This document shows, one piece after another, positions 1 through 7,867 of a DNA stretch of 64,000 nucleotides. The position numbers and the translations under genes were made by a program. The number at the start of each line of letters is the position of its first letter. Within the stretch, counting starts at the first letter, position 1. The stretch is from an uncultured Mollicutes bacterium (GTDB taxonomy: Bacteria; Bacillota_I; Bacilli_A; Acholeplasmatales; Anaeroplasmataceae). Under the pieces are notes generated by a model that saw only the letters and a list, made by a program, of their open reading frames with translations, ran no database searches and had not been told where the DNA came from. The stretch is from assembly GCA_900540175.1 (NCBI GenBank), contig UQFG01000007.1, positions 15,082 to 79,081 of the forward strand. The letters are read 5' to 3'.

Positions 1-633
1 TTTGGCATACTCAACCAAATAGATGGCTGCCCCGATACCAAGCGGTAAAGCAATCAAAAGCGTCGTTCCAATCAACAACAGCGTCGCCACCAACGAACCC
101 CTAATTCCACCGCCTTCTTGTTTGCATTGAAGAGAGGTGATGCGGACGGCCTGATCCAAGATCTCGGCATAAACTTTTGCCCCATCGGAAGCATCCGCTA
201 TCAATAGACGTCCGTCTTTGTTTTTCCCCATCAAAACATCCAGTTCCAAATTTAGCGACAACGCCATCTTCTTCTGATCTTCTTTATTCGTTACCATCGT
301 AAACGGCGAACCGGAAGCGATATAGACCATTTTGATGCAGGGCTGTCCGTCTAACGTCACCCCATCTTCCAAACAAACACCGTAGCGCGATGAGAAAAAA
401 CTGTTTTTTATACCGGGGTCGGTATATCGCTGATCGGAAGAATCAACGGAAACGGTGTATAAGGTTTGTTCGTAATCGGCCGTAAACAACCGCAACGAAA
501 ATCGTTTGGATCCCACACTGAAAATATAAATTAAAATTCCGAATAAAACAATCAAACTGAACAGCATGGAAAAAGTCGCCGAACCATAGCGGAAAAAATC
601 GGCAAGTTTGCGTTTAGACCATCGATCTTTCAT
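1..633 (-). CDS. pstA: Phosphate ABC transporter permease PstA (partial, C-terminus off the left edge)
   Basis: Inner-membrane permease that pairs with PstC for high-affinity phosphate import. The frame is open from an ATG at 631-633 to base 1, giving 211 codons. A membrane helix lies near residues 20-43 and a second begins near residue 185 (VATLLLIGTTLLIALPLGIG), which is the start of the permease core. The region between them, about residues 45-180, is a long hydrophilic extracytoplasmic segment, much longer than the short loop of textbook PstA. The start overlaps the pstC stop (ATGA), and AAAGGAG lies just upstream. Identity rests on the neighbouring pstS and pstC and the permease helix pattern; pstB and phoU would lie beyond the edge. 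Confidence 0.85.
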   Translation of the reverse strand, partial: MKDRWSKRKLADFFRYGSATFSMLFSLIVLFGILIYIFSVGSKRFSLRLFTADYEQTLYTVSVDSSDQRYTDPGIKNSFFSSRYGVCLEDGVTLDGQPCIKMVYIASGSPFTMVTNKEDQKKMALSLNLELDVLMGKNKDGRLLIADASDGAKVYAEILDQAVRITSLQCKQEGGGIRGSLVATLLLIGTTLLIALPLGIGAAIYLVEYAK

Positions 634-1547
634 CGTCGTTCCATTCTCCTTTTAATCCGTTGTAAACCGATATTGGTCACGACGATCAGGCCGATCAATA
701 AAACGCCGACGCTAAAACGAATATCGTAATCCACCCCACTGGTTTCATGCAAACCGAGCATCATCGTCGAGGTCAAGGTGCGGGTTGTGGCAAACAAATC
801 GAAAACCGGTCCTTCCATCGGATTACCGCAAACCATGGAAACGGCGGTCGCTTCTCCAAGTGCCCGACCGACACCTAAAATCAAGCCGGTAAAAAGACCG
901 GATTTCGCACCGCCTAAAACGATTTTAAAATCCGTCTGAGCCTTCGTTGCGCCTAAGGCAAGCGAAGCTTCGATCTGCGTTTTTTTAACGGCATTTATCG
1001 CCGTGATACAGATCATCGTAATGGTGGGAATCATCATCATAATCAGCACCAAAACAGTCGAAAGACCGGAACTTCCGCCCATTGTCTGTACCCCGAAAAC
1101 AGTTGCAAGGTCTCGGACCAGCGGACAAATCACACCCATTCCGAACAAACCGAAAACAATCGACGGAATCGCCGCAAGCAATTCAACGATGCTTTTTAGG
1201 ATCGTTTTCAAAAAAACGGGAGCGATCCGAACGATAAACAAAGCCGTTAAAACGGAAATAACAAACGAAATCACGGCGGCAATAAAAACCAAATAAACGG
1301 TGTTGATCAAAATACCAAGCGCGCCGTAATGATTGGAAACCCATGTCGTCGAAGTTAAAAACACAGAAAGGCTTGCCGTAAACAGCATGCCGTCTTCTGT
1401 TTGATAGGGTTGTACAAACGGTTTGATTCCGCGAATGAAAATAAATCCGACAATAAAAACGATACTGGAAGCACTAAGCAGCGCTACCAGTAAAAAGACC
1501 TTTTGTACAAGTTGATCAATTCGTAATTTAACAACTGATGATTGCAA
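630..1547 (-). CDS. pstC: Phosphate ABC transporter permease PstC
   Basis: Membrane permease subunit of the PstSCAB phosphate importer. Six hydrophobic helices are visible, and the coupling loop reads EASLALGATKAQ, followed by the family motif VGRALGEATAVSMVCGN near the C-terminus. Start choice: the longest frame begins with GTG at 1556, but that codon lies inside the AGAGGTG Shine-Dalgarno, so the TTG at 1545-1547, 6 nt downstream of it, is the better start. The gene follows pstS by a few bases and overlaps pstA by 4 nt, so it is co-transcribed and probably translationally coupled. Confidence 0.88.
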   Translation of the reverse strand: MQSSVVKLRIDQLVQKVFLLVALLSASSIVFIVGFIFIRGIKPFVQPYQTEDGMLFTASLSVFLTSTTWVSNHYGALGILINTVYLVFIAAVISFVISVLTALFIVRIAPVFLKTILKSIVELLAAIPSIVFGLFGMGVICPLVRDLATVFGVQTMGGSSGLSTVLVLIMMMIPTITMICITAINAVKKTQIEASLALGATKAQTDFKIVLGGAKSGLFTGLILGVGRALGEATAVSMVCGNPMEGPVFDLFATTRTLTSTMMLGLHETSGVDYDIRFSVGVLLIGLIVVTNIGLQRIKRRMERR

Positions 1548-1558
1548 GAACAACACCT

Positions 1559-2509
1559 CTATTTAACTTCTTGCCAAGTGATTGCTGTAGAAGCGTAAAT
1601 GGTTTTAAGTAGGGAAGGCGCAACATCGGATAAAACCGTATTATCCGGATGAACCACCGCCACAATTCCGTCTTTACAGATTTGACCGCTGGTATTTTCG
1701 GCACAGATTTCCGTACTGCTCAATTCTCTTGATAAAAATCCGATGTGTAATTTTTTGGTGCCGTTTTTCTCGCTTCCCTGCGTTCCTTTATAAGCATCGG
1801 AAGATCCCGTATGATTGTGAACGGCTTTAAAACGCGGACATTCCAATTGGAAAGCCTGGGTCAAGGCTTCGGCAATTTTTTCAACGGATGTCGATCCGCC
1901 CAAATAAATCGTAACTTCCGAACCGCTCTTTAAAGCTTCGTTGATTTCCGGACGATCCTGTTTGATTTCTTCCCAAGACGGCGCTTTTTCGATATCGGAG
2001 GTAAGAATACCGTCTTTACTTTGAATGATACTCATTCCTTCCTGACTTTGGGTATAAGCCAAAAACGCCTGAATCAAAGCCCACTCCGATGAAGTACAAT
2101 CTTGTTCCTGACGGATGCAGTAATTAAAATTTCGTTGCAGCGCGTAACTTCCGTCTACAACCCCTTCGATTGTCGGTGAAACACCGTTGTAATTCAATGC
2201 TTTCAAAGACGAACTTTCCAAAGAAGCCAGTGAAATATAACCGATTCCATACGGATCGTTTTTGATTTTAGCGATCATATCGCTGTTGGATTCAACGATG
2301 GATGCCCCCGGTATTTTGGTATCGTCGGCTTTGGCTTCTTCGTAACCGATCGCCGTAAAAAACCCGTCCCGTGTTCCGGATGATGTATCTCTGGAATAAC
2401 GATTGATATTTTTAGCGGCATCAAACTCGCCGTCATGACAAGCGACAACCGAAAACAATGCTGTTGCACTCCCAAGTAAAATAAAACAATTTTTCAACCA
2501 TGATTTCAT
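1559..2509 (-). CDS. pstS: Phosphate-binding lipoprotein PstS, halves in permuted order
   Basis: Extracellular phosphate receptor feeding PstCA. It has a lipoprotein signal peptide with lipobox VVAC at residues 21-24. The domain order is swapped relative to E. coli PstS. The phosphate-binding SSGTRDGF motif, normally in the middle, is at about residue 42, followed by the usual C-terminal half (YGIGYISLASL, SQEGMSII). The usual N-terminal half (YLGGSTSVEKIAEAL, IGFLSRELSSTE, GIVAVVHPDN, TAITW) comes second and ends the protein. All expected parts are present, so binding is likely intact. It is the first gene of the operon and sits behind a Pho-box-like repeat, so induction by phosphate starvation is inferred. 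Confidence 0.85.
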   Translation of the reverse strand: MKSWLKNCFILLGSATALFSVVACHDGEFDAAKNINRYSRDTSSGTRDGFFTAIGYEEAKADDTKIPGASIVESNSDMIAKIKNDPYGIGYISLASLESSSLKALNYNGVSPTIEGVVDGSYALQRNFNYCIRQEQDCTSSEWALIQAFLAYTQSQEGMSIIQSKDGILTSDIEKAPSWEEIKQDRPEINEALKSGSEVTIYLGGSTSVEKIAEALTQAFQLECPRFKAVHNHTGSSDAYKGTQGSEKNGTKKLHIGFLSRELSSTEICAENTSGQICKDGIVAVVHPDNTVLSDVAPSLLKTIYASTAITWQEVK

Positions 2510-2541
2510 CTTTTTTCCCCTTTTCCTTTTTTTACAAGTTC

Positions 2542-2606
2542 ATTATAAAGACAACTTTTTCAGATAAAAATCATGCCTCTGTAAAAAATTGTAAAGAAAT
2601 TGTAAA
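2542..2606 (-). promoter_or_regulatory. pstS promoter with Pho-box-like direct repeats
   Basis: On the minus strand TTTACA occurs three times, at 2606-2601, 2595-2590 and 2585-2580, with 11 and 10 bp periodicity. This matches the known Bacillus PhoP box, which consists of TTACA-type direct repeats about 11 bp apart. A TATAAT -10 lies at 2547-2542, and no good -35 is present, as expected for an activator-dependent promoter. Binding by a PhoP-type regulator is inferred. Confidence 0.6.
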
Positions 2607-2653
2607 AAAAAAGACTTGCAAGACCAAAATAGGTCCAAACGCAAGTCTTTTTT
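2604..2653 (-). terminator. Rho-independent terminator after rsuA
   Basis: A 12-bp stem (AAAAAGACTTGC at 2608-2619 pairing with 2641-2652) lies 17 nt past the rsuA stop and is followed on the minus strand by a T tract. The loop contains a smaller GGACC/GGTC hairpin. Confidence 0.85.
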
Positions 2654-2669
2654 ACAACGATTTTATGCA

Positions 2670-3365
2670 TCAACATTCTTTCAATGCCGCAATCTCTTCT
2701 TTTGTTAATAGCCGGTAATCTCCCTCTTTCAAATCCATAGGAAGATTTAAAGGCCCAAACGAAATCCGTTTCAACGTCAAAACCGTTCCGCCAACGGCTT
2801 CCATCATCCGTTTGATTTGATGGTACTTTCCTTCTTGAATCGTGATGACAGCGCGATTTTGTTCTACTGAAATGGTTGCCGGAAGACAGACAAAGTCGTC
2901 TTCTAAGCGAACTCCTTCGGCAAAAAGCGTCGCATAATTCGGACATAACGTACCCGAAAACGTCAACTCGTACGTTTTATCCACATGATTTTTAGGCGAC
3001 AGCAATTGATGTGCCAATTTTCCGTTATTGGTAATCAGCAGCAGTCCCGTTGTATCTTTGTCCAATCGACCGACCGGGAATAAGTTTCTTCGGTCGTAAC
3101 CATCGATCAAATCCAGTACCGTCGGTTGACTAGAATCGCGGGTTGCCGTCAAAACACCTTGCGGTTTATTCATCAACAAGTAAATCTCATCCTCATAACA
3201 AACCGCTTCATCAAACAAAATGATTTCATCCGTTTTCTCATCGACTTTGTAATCATCGTTTGCGACAACTTCTCCGTTTACCGATACATAGCCTTGACGG
3301 ATCAGGGCTTTTACGTTCTTTCGGCTGCCATATCCCATATGGGACAACAGTTTATCTAAGCGCAT
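2670..3365 (-). CDS. rsuA: 16S rRNA pseudouridine synthase, RsuA family
   Basis: Predicted to convert a uridine of small-subunit rRNA (U516 in E. coli) to pseudouridine. The N-terminal S4 RNA-binding domain is at residues 1-60 (MRLDKLLSHMGYGSRK). The catalytic domain follows, with the RsuA-family motif GRLDKDTTGLLLITNNG near residue 98, whose Asp is the nucleophile. YHQIKRMMEAVGG near residue 180 is the conserved C-terminal motif. The length of 231 aa is typical. The ATG overlaps the end of the upstream thioesterase gene, so it is the last gene of the 5790-2670 operon. RluB/RluF-type specificity cannot be excluded from sequence alone. Confidence 0.88.
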   Translation of the reverse strand: MRLDKLLSHMGYGSRKNVKALIRQGYVSVNGEVVANDDYKVDEKTDEIILFDEAVCYEDEIYLLMNKPQGVLTATRDSSQPTVLDLIDGYDRRNLFPVGRLDKDTTGLLLITNNGKLAHQLLSPKNHVDKTYELTFSGTLCPNYATLFAEGVRLEDDFVCLPATISVEQNRAVITIQEGKYHQIKRMMEAVGGTVLTLKRISFGPLNLPMDLKEGDYRLLTKEEIAALKEC

Positions 3366-3835
3366 GGTAGTAAAATCTCCCGCACATCATCTTCGATATA
3401 ATCAGACATTTCCTCATGAAAGGAAGCCTCCGTGATTTTCTCGGGCGGTAAAATCAAATACCGAACATCGGAGGTAGCCAAAACCGTTCCGTCTTGCAAA
3501 CAAATCCGACAAGTGGCTTCGAAAAACCGATCGGTCTTTTTTGTAATCTCGCCGATACCAAGCAAAGGGACATGATAAGGAACCGGTTTGCGGTATTTGA
3601 CCGAAAGTGATGTGGTAACAGCCAATTTTTCAGGTTCGTAAACCCAAAAAGCCCGATGAGCCAATTCATCCAACATCGCCGCAATCATTCCGCCATGCAC
3701 ACGCCCCGGATAACTTTGATGGATTTCCTTAAAAGAAAACAGCGAAACCAACATCCGATTTTCCATTTCGTAAAATGCCGCCTGCACACCACCCGGATTC
3801 TTCATCCCGCAAATTAGGCACATCTTACTGTTCAT
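3356..3835 (-). CDS. Hotdog-fold thioesterase (PaaI/4HBT family)
   Basis: A 159-aa single hotdog domain predicted to hydrolyse an acyl-thioester. It has the family features CLICGMKNPGG at the N-terminus, followed by HGGMIAAMLDELAHRA, where the catalytic acidic residue sits. The longer frame to 3898 reaches far into the upstream gene. The ATG at 3833-3835 overlaps that gene's TAA (ATGAACAGTAA), which suggests translational coupling without a strong Shine-Dalgarno. The substrate is unknown. Confidence 0.75.
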   Translation of the reverse strand: MNSKMCLICGMKNPGGVQAAFYEMENRMLVSLFSFKEIHQSYPGRVHGGMIAAMLDELAHRAFWVYEPEKLAVTTSLSVKYRKPVPYHVPLLGIGEITKKTDRFFEATCRICLQDGTVLATSDVRYLILPPEKITEASFHEEMSDYIEDDVREILLPCA

Positions 3836-4949
3836 TTGTTTTTTGATAACTTTCATAGATACGCTCCAATCCATCGGTTCGATAATCATCAAAAACATGC
3901 GGATCGTCTTTCAATAAATCCGCGACAAAATCGGCACACGAAGCCGCATCGACCAAATACGACAAACTATTGCCGATCCGACAAGATCGGGCGATGTTCA
4001 ATTTCAAAAAATACGGCAATAATTTTTCATAATGATCGCTGATATGCATAGAAGCCGTTGAATAATGACGGGGCATATAAAAATCGATCGTCCGATCTTC
4101 TTCCCGACTGATAAAATGATACACATGATCCGTAAAACGATTCTCCACATCAAAGGCTTCTTCTATACTGTGAATAAATGTGTTTTTGGAAAGCGGGGCT
4201 CCCAAAAACAAGATTTTGGCTTTAAGATCTTTCAAGATGCCGAAACAGCCTGTCGGCGGAACCGGCGTGGTTGCGTGAAGATCCAAAGCAAGGTATGCTT
4301 CTTTGTTTTTACCATAGGCACAAACCGAATGCGTCGGATGCAAACTGCGCCGAAATCCCGGCATCCGCCTGGCAATATTGGTCAATGCCCCGACACACGA
4401 ATCGCTTTCCAAAACGTCGAATACATCCCCGTCTTGCCGAATCGTCGCCCATGTATGGGTCGGGAAAACAACCAATCCGTCCGAAACGGCATCGCAAAAG
4501 GCCCGAATCAACGATTCCGGTCCGTCTTTTAAAGAACCGACGCTTTTCAAACTGGAATGGATCATCAAACAATCATCAGACCGAAGACCACACCGTTTTA
4601 GATCCCAGCGTAAATCCTCATAAGAGGTTTGAAGCATTTCGATATACGTTTGAAAATACTGTTCCTGAAACCGTGTTTTCTCATATATTTCTTCTTTTGA
4701 AACCATCCCGTCAGCCACAACCCACTTATCTTCCACATCATCTTCGCGGTGAATAATCGCAATCACCGTCCCCGTAAACGAATCAAGTGGATGGTCGATA
4801 CCGAGGACGTAGGCATCCTGTTCTTCGCCGTCTTCTGCCAACAAACCGGGAATATGGCCGTAATTAAGCGGATAAAGAATATCCGGATGATTGGGATGGA
4901 CACTTCCCATTTTACGGTCGATGAGAACCGTTACTTTTTTTCCGAGCAT
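3825..4949 (-). CDS. Pyrophosphatase-like / aminoglycoside N(3)-acetyltransferase-family fusion
   Basis: Two domains are fused in 374 aa. Residues 1-105 resemble a family I inorganic pyrophosphatase core (YPLNYGHIPG, DGEEQDAYVLG, TFTG-like SFTGTVIAIIHREDDVEDK). The middle acid of the classical D-x-D-x-x-D metal site is Glu here, unlike the bona fide ppa at 22473-23000. Residues 107-370 match the AAC(3) acetyl-CoA-dependent N-acetyltransferase family (DDCLMIHSSLKSVG, GLVVFPTHTWA, LHPTHSVCAYG, GCFGILKDLKAKILFLGAPL, TFIHSIEEAF). Many AAC(3)-like proteins are not resistance enzymes, and the substrate is unknown. The gene lies 16 bp after the upstream gene and overlaps the thioesterase. Confidence 0.8.
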   Translation of the reverse strand: MLGKKVTVLIDRKMGSVHPNHPDILYPLNYGHIPGLLAEDGEEQDAYVLGIDHPLDSFTGTVIAIIHREDDVEDKWVVADGMVSKEEIYEKTRFQEQYFQTYIEMLQTSYEDLRWDLKRCGLRSDDCLMIHSSLKSVGSLKDGPESLIRAFCDAVSDGLVVFPTHTWATIRQDGDVFDVLESDSCVGALTNIARRMPGFRRSLHPTHSVCAYGKNKEAYLALDLHATTPVPPTGCFGILKDLKAKILFLGAPLSKNTFIHSIEEAFDVENRFTDHVYHFISREEDRTIDFYMPRHYSTASMHISDHYEKLLPYFLKLNIARSCRIGNSLSYLVDAASCADFVADLLKDDPHVFDDYRTDGLERIYESYQKTNEQ

Positions 4950-4965
4950 ACCGACTCCTTCATCC

Positions 4966-5790
4966 TCAGCGGAAATTATAAATCAAATCTTCCACTTCTA
5001 AATCGTGGTCGACAACGACGTAATGGTGATTTCTGATTTCTTCTTTCCAAATTCCTTTTTCGACACCCTGCCAATCGGTTGAACGGCAAATTTTAAATTC
5101 CAAATGCGTTCCTTTCGGATAAGCAATGACGGCTTCAAAACAATTGTCGGCCGTCTTGTTCATCTTCACAGCCAGCCGTTCATCCCAGTTGGCATAATTG
5201 CTGATAATAAACAACTGCTGTGCCTGATCTTTGGCCTCATAACACAGATGCGCCGTAAAATGAACTTGATATGTTTCCATCGGTACTTCCACCAACTGAC
5301 TCTTGCCGTTGATCTGTTTTCTGATGTATTTTTTAATCCAACCTTGTTCCAACAAGCATTCAAACGAACGCGGATAAAAGACCGCTTTGTAATCTTTTTG
5401 TTTTTGCGCACAACGCTCGGTTGCCTGTTCTTTTTCAAGGGCCGTTTCCAACAACATCAAAGCCTGTTTCAAACTTCTTTTCGATTTAAGATCGATCTTT
5501 ACCGGTACATCCTGCGTACTCTTTTTATCCGATACATCTTTGAATTTGATTTTTTCAACATCCAACGCAGTCGGATCCAAAGCCAAATAAAGCGATAAAT
5601 TCTTCCGTGAAATCCGCATCATCCCGATTTTTTTTCTTCCGAAAGAAATGGTTTCTTTTTGAAAACTGATCCGTGTTTTCACGTTGGGATACGTACTGAG
5701 CAAATCCTGAATGGCCTGATAGTAAACAAGTGGTGTCTGTCTTAAAACCAACTTGGCCGAAAAGGATTCTTTATAGGTTACTTTTTCCAT
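4966..5790 (-). CDS. Uncharacterised protein with a C-terminal CBM20-like starch-binding domain
   Basis: 274 aa, no signal peptide or membrane segment. Residues about 10-125 form a conserved domain of unknown function (FGRKKIGMMRIS, LSLYLALDP). A second copy of this domain is in the protein at 6647-7867. Residues about 175-274 resemble a CBM20/AMPK-type starch-binding module (LFIISNYANWDERLAVKMN, YPKGTHLEFKICRSTDW). Without a secretion signal, any glucan bound would be intracellular, for example glycogen. This is inference. It is the first gene of a four-gene operon, with a GGGAGG ribosome-binding site. Confidence 0.65.
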   Translation of the reverse strand: MEKVTYKESFSAKLVLRQTPLVYYQAIQDLLSTYPNVKTRISFQKETISFGRKKIGMMRISRKNLSLYLALDPTALDVEKIKFKDVSDKKSTQDVPVKIDLKSKRSLKQALMLLETALEKEQATERCAQKQKDYKAVFYPRSFECLLEQGWIKKYIRKQINGKSQLVEVPMETYQVHFTAHLCYEAKDQAQQLFIISNYANWDERLAVKMNKTADNCFEAVIAYPKGTHLEFKICRSTDWQGVEKGIWKEEIRNHHYVVVDHDLEVEDLIYNFR

Positions 5791-5822
5791 CTTGAGAACC
5801 TCCCTTTTTCCATCTTTTCAAC

Positions 5823-5828
5823 ATTATA
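5823..5828 (-). promoter_or_regulatory. Extended -10 promoter for the 5790-2670 operon
   Basis: The minus strand reads TATGGTATAATG, a consensus -10 (TATAAT) with the upstream TGG extension, about 33 nt before the ATG at 5790. No convincing -35 is visible. Confidence 0.5.
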
Positions 5829-5958
5829 CCATATTTTTCGCACAAGAAAAACTTAAAATTGTTTCAAATCGAATAATATCCAATTTTAAAAGCGTTTTTT
5901 TAAAATAATCTACTGTTCCTAAAACATTTTAAACAGCATTCATCCTTCTGATCCCAAT

Positions 5959-5991
5959 AAAAAATGCCTTATCCGATCGACGAATAAGACA
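5959..5991 (-). terminator. Rho-independent terminator after mntP
   Basis: An 11-bp stem (5965-5975 with 5981-5991, including G-U pairs) with a 5-nt loop is followed on the minus strand by TTTTTTATT, shortly after the mntP stop. Confidence 0.85.
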
Positions 5992-6018
5992 ACTTTTTTC
6001 TACTATGATCTTAAAATG

Positions 6019-6585
6019 TTAAAACAGACCCGATACGAAAATTTCAATCCCGATGGCAATTAAAATAATTCCCCCGATGATCTCGGCTTTATTCCCGAGT
6101 TTCGTGCCGAAGATCTTTCCGATCAAAACGGCAACTAGACAAATCAAAAAAGTAACCCCACAAACGATCCCCGTACAAACCAACGCATCCGAAAGTCGGT
6201 AATCGGCAATGGTAAACCCAACCGAAAGCGCATCGATCGATGTGGCAATCGCCTGGATCAGTAAAATTTTTATACCGAGTTTCCCGCATTCTTCTTCGTC
6301 GTCTTTAGGCGGATGGATTCCTTCCCAAACCATTTTTATCCCGATTAAAGCCAACAAGATCAACGCGATCCACGGAATAAAAGGCTCGATATAGGTTAAA
6401 AACGCATGCCCGACAAAATAGCCCAACAACGGCATCAATCCCTGAAACAAACCGAAACAAGCAGCCATTAAAATCATTTTCAAGACGTTCATCTTAGAAT
6501 CTTTTAAGCCGTTGGCCATGGAAACGCAACAAGCATCCATCGCCAAGCCGATGCCAAGCAAAAAACTACGTATCAACAATTCCAT
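6019..6585 (-). CDS. mntP: Manganese efflux pump MntP
   Basis: Six-helix membrane protein of 188 aa that exports Mn(II). Acidic residues lie inside the helices, as known for MntP: GIGLAMDACCVSMANG near residue 12 and ATSIDALSVGFTIADYRL near residue 113, which are the two family repeats. The usual yybP-ykoY Mn riboswitch cannot fit, because only about 60 nt separate it from the preceding gene and those hold a terminator hairpin. It is followed by a strong terminator. Confidence 0.88.
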   Translation of the reverse strand: MELLIRSFLLGIGLAMDACCVSMANGLKDSKMNVLKMILMAACFGLFQGLMPLLGYFVGHAFLTYIEPFIPWIALILLALIGIKMVWEGIHPPKDDEEECGKLGIKILLIQAIATSIDALSVGFTIADYRLSDALVCTGIVCGVTFLICLVAVLIGKIFGTKLGNKAEIIGGIILIAIGIEIFVSGLF

Positions 6586-6606
6586 ATTTCTTCTCCCTCT
6601 ACTACA

Positions 6607-6640
6607 AAGAAGAAAGACTTATGAGCCATAAGTCTTTCTT
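6607..6640 (-). terminator. Terminator-like hairpin between the L15-like gene and mntP
   Basis: A perfect 14-bp inverted repeat (6610-6623 with 6627-6640) with a 3-nt loop follows the stop of the upstream gene. The minus-strand T tract is weak (CTTTGTAG), while the plus side is T-rich, so termination may be partial and mntP may receive read-through. Confidence 0.6.
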
Positions 6641-6646
6641 TTCCTT

Positions 6647-7867
6647 TTATTTTTTCACACAAAGACGAACCGCTTTGCCGTTTAAGGCGTGAATCATTTT
6701 AACGGCATCGTCGCTGAAATCATGCGCTTTAACCGTCAATTGTTTATCCAGCGTTCCCCGTGCCAATACTTTAAGCAGATCCGTTTTGAGCGGAATTAAT
6801 TTCTTTTCTTTTAAAACGGCAAGATCGACTGTATCTCCGTTTTCGAAATAAGCAGAAAGCGTGTCGATGTTGATGATTCCTTTCCGAGTTCCGAGTGCTT
6901 TTGTTTCTTCTGTTTGATCGGTTTTCGCATAACTTTCCGGTAATACAGCCACTTCATCGACACTCACTTTGGAAAGCGGAATGGCGTGACGGATTTTGGC
7001 ATCAAGCGGGATCTGTTCCAAATCGTATTCTTCGCCGTCTTCCCCATAGACCTTTACTTTGATCTTTTTTTCCCGAATCAGTTCTTCTTTGGTTTGAAAA
7101 GGAAGCAAAACAAACTCCTTTTCTTCCGCATTTTTTTCTTCCAAACCGTATTTAAGACGAACAATGCCGATCAACTCAAGTGCCTTTTTGACAGCCCGAT
7201 TCGAGCGTATTTTCAGTTGAATCGGAGTGGCTTGATGGGCTTTCACCGCACCGACCTCTTGATAAGGATAATTCAAATCGGCAACATCACGGGCTTCTAG
7301 CGCAACATAAAGCGAAAGCATCTTCCCTCTAAATGTCAACTTGGCATACGTTGTACGCCCCAAATAGTAACTTTCTTTTTTCCAACTAGACCGTTTTTTC
7401 AATCCGGAAGCAATAAGACAAGACGAAAGAATCTGATACCAACGCTGAATTTCTTCGCTAGATTGGATCAAACGGGCTTCTAAACTGTAATTATAAACAA
7501 TATAAACGGTTTTTCCGGAAGCATCTTGAATCATCACTTCTTCTTTTTCTTCTTGATCGTCCGGTTGTTCTTGTTCCATCGGTTCTTCAAACGTCGCAAT
7601 CATTTCTTCTAAAAGCGGCTTAACTTCTTGTTCGTCACTTAAAACTTCGTCGTTTTTTTCCGGCGCCTGTTCTTGAATCTTAGATGCAATCACCTGTTCC
7701 ATCGCTTTGACATTTTTCTTACTTTGACGACGGCGAATAAACCACACAGCCAATAAAACAAGAATCAAGAATCCCACAATCAAAGCGATGATCACAACTT
7801 CTGTTACGGGAAATAAAAAAAGAGTAAAAAAAGGAATACCGTAAATCTTTTTCGTTACCTGAGTCAA
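6647..7867 (-). CDS. Membrane-anchored protein with a conserved unknown domain and an L15-like C-terminus
   Basis: About 406 aa. A single transmembrane helix near the N-terminus (VVIIALIVGFLILVLLAVWF) is followed by an acidic Glu/Gln-rich linker. A domain at about residues 140-250 is shared with the 4966-5790 protein (YLGRTTYAKLTFRGKMLSLY). The last 100 residues resemble the C-terminal half of ribosomal protein uL15 (NIDTLSAYFENGDTVDL, LKTDLLKVLARGTLDKQLT, VKAHDFSDDAVKMI). It is not the ribosomal L15 itself, which is normally about 145 aa and encoded in the S10/spc cluster. Start: the frame opens at TTG 7882, but GGAGG at 7880-7876 points to the TTG at 7865-7867. Confidence 0.65.
   Translation of the reverse strand: MTQVTKKIYGIPFFTLFLFPVTEVVIIALIVGFLILVLLAVWFIRRRQSKKNVKAMEQVIASKIQEQAPEKNDEVLSDEQEVKPLLEEMIATFEEPMEQEQPDDQEEKEEVMIQDASGKTVYIVYNYSLEARLIQSSEEIQRWYQILSSCLIASGLKKRSSWKKESYYLGRTTYAKLTFRGKMLSLYVALEARDVADLNYPYQEVGAVKAHQATPIQLKIRSNRAVKKALELIGIVRLKYGLEEKNAEEKEFVLLPFQTKEELIREKKIKVKVYGEDGEEYDLEQIPLDAKIRHAIPLSKVSVDEVAVLPESYAKTDQTEETKALGTRKGIINIDTLSAYFENGDTVDLAVLKEKKLIPLKTDLLKVLARGTLDKQLTVKAHDFSDDAVKMIHALNGKAVRLCVKK

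Noticed and set aside
4065..4756. Open frames of about 155-161 aa on the plus strand inside the pyrophosphatase-like/AAC(3) gene
   Set aside because: They are antisense to a well-supported gene, lack ribosome sites and show Arg/Pro/His-rich composition typical of shadow frames.
6586..6646. yybP-ykoY manganese riboswitch before mntP
   Set aside because: The gap is only about 60 nt and is taken up by a hairpin that ends the upstream gene; no riboswitch core is seen.
6647..7867. Ribosomal protein L15 (rplO)
   Set aside because: Only the last quarter resembles L15, and a membrane helix and extra domain precede it.
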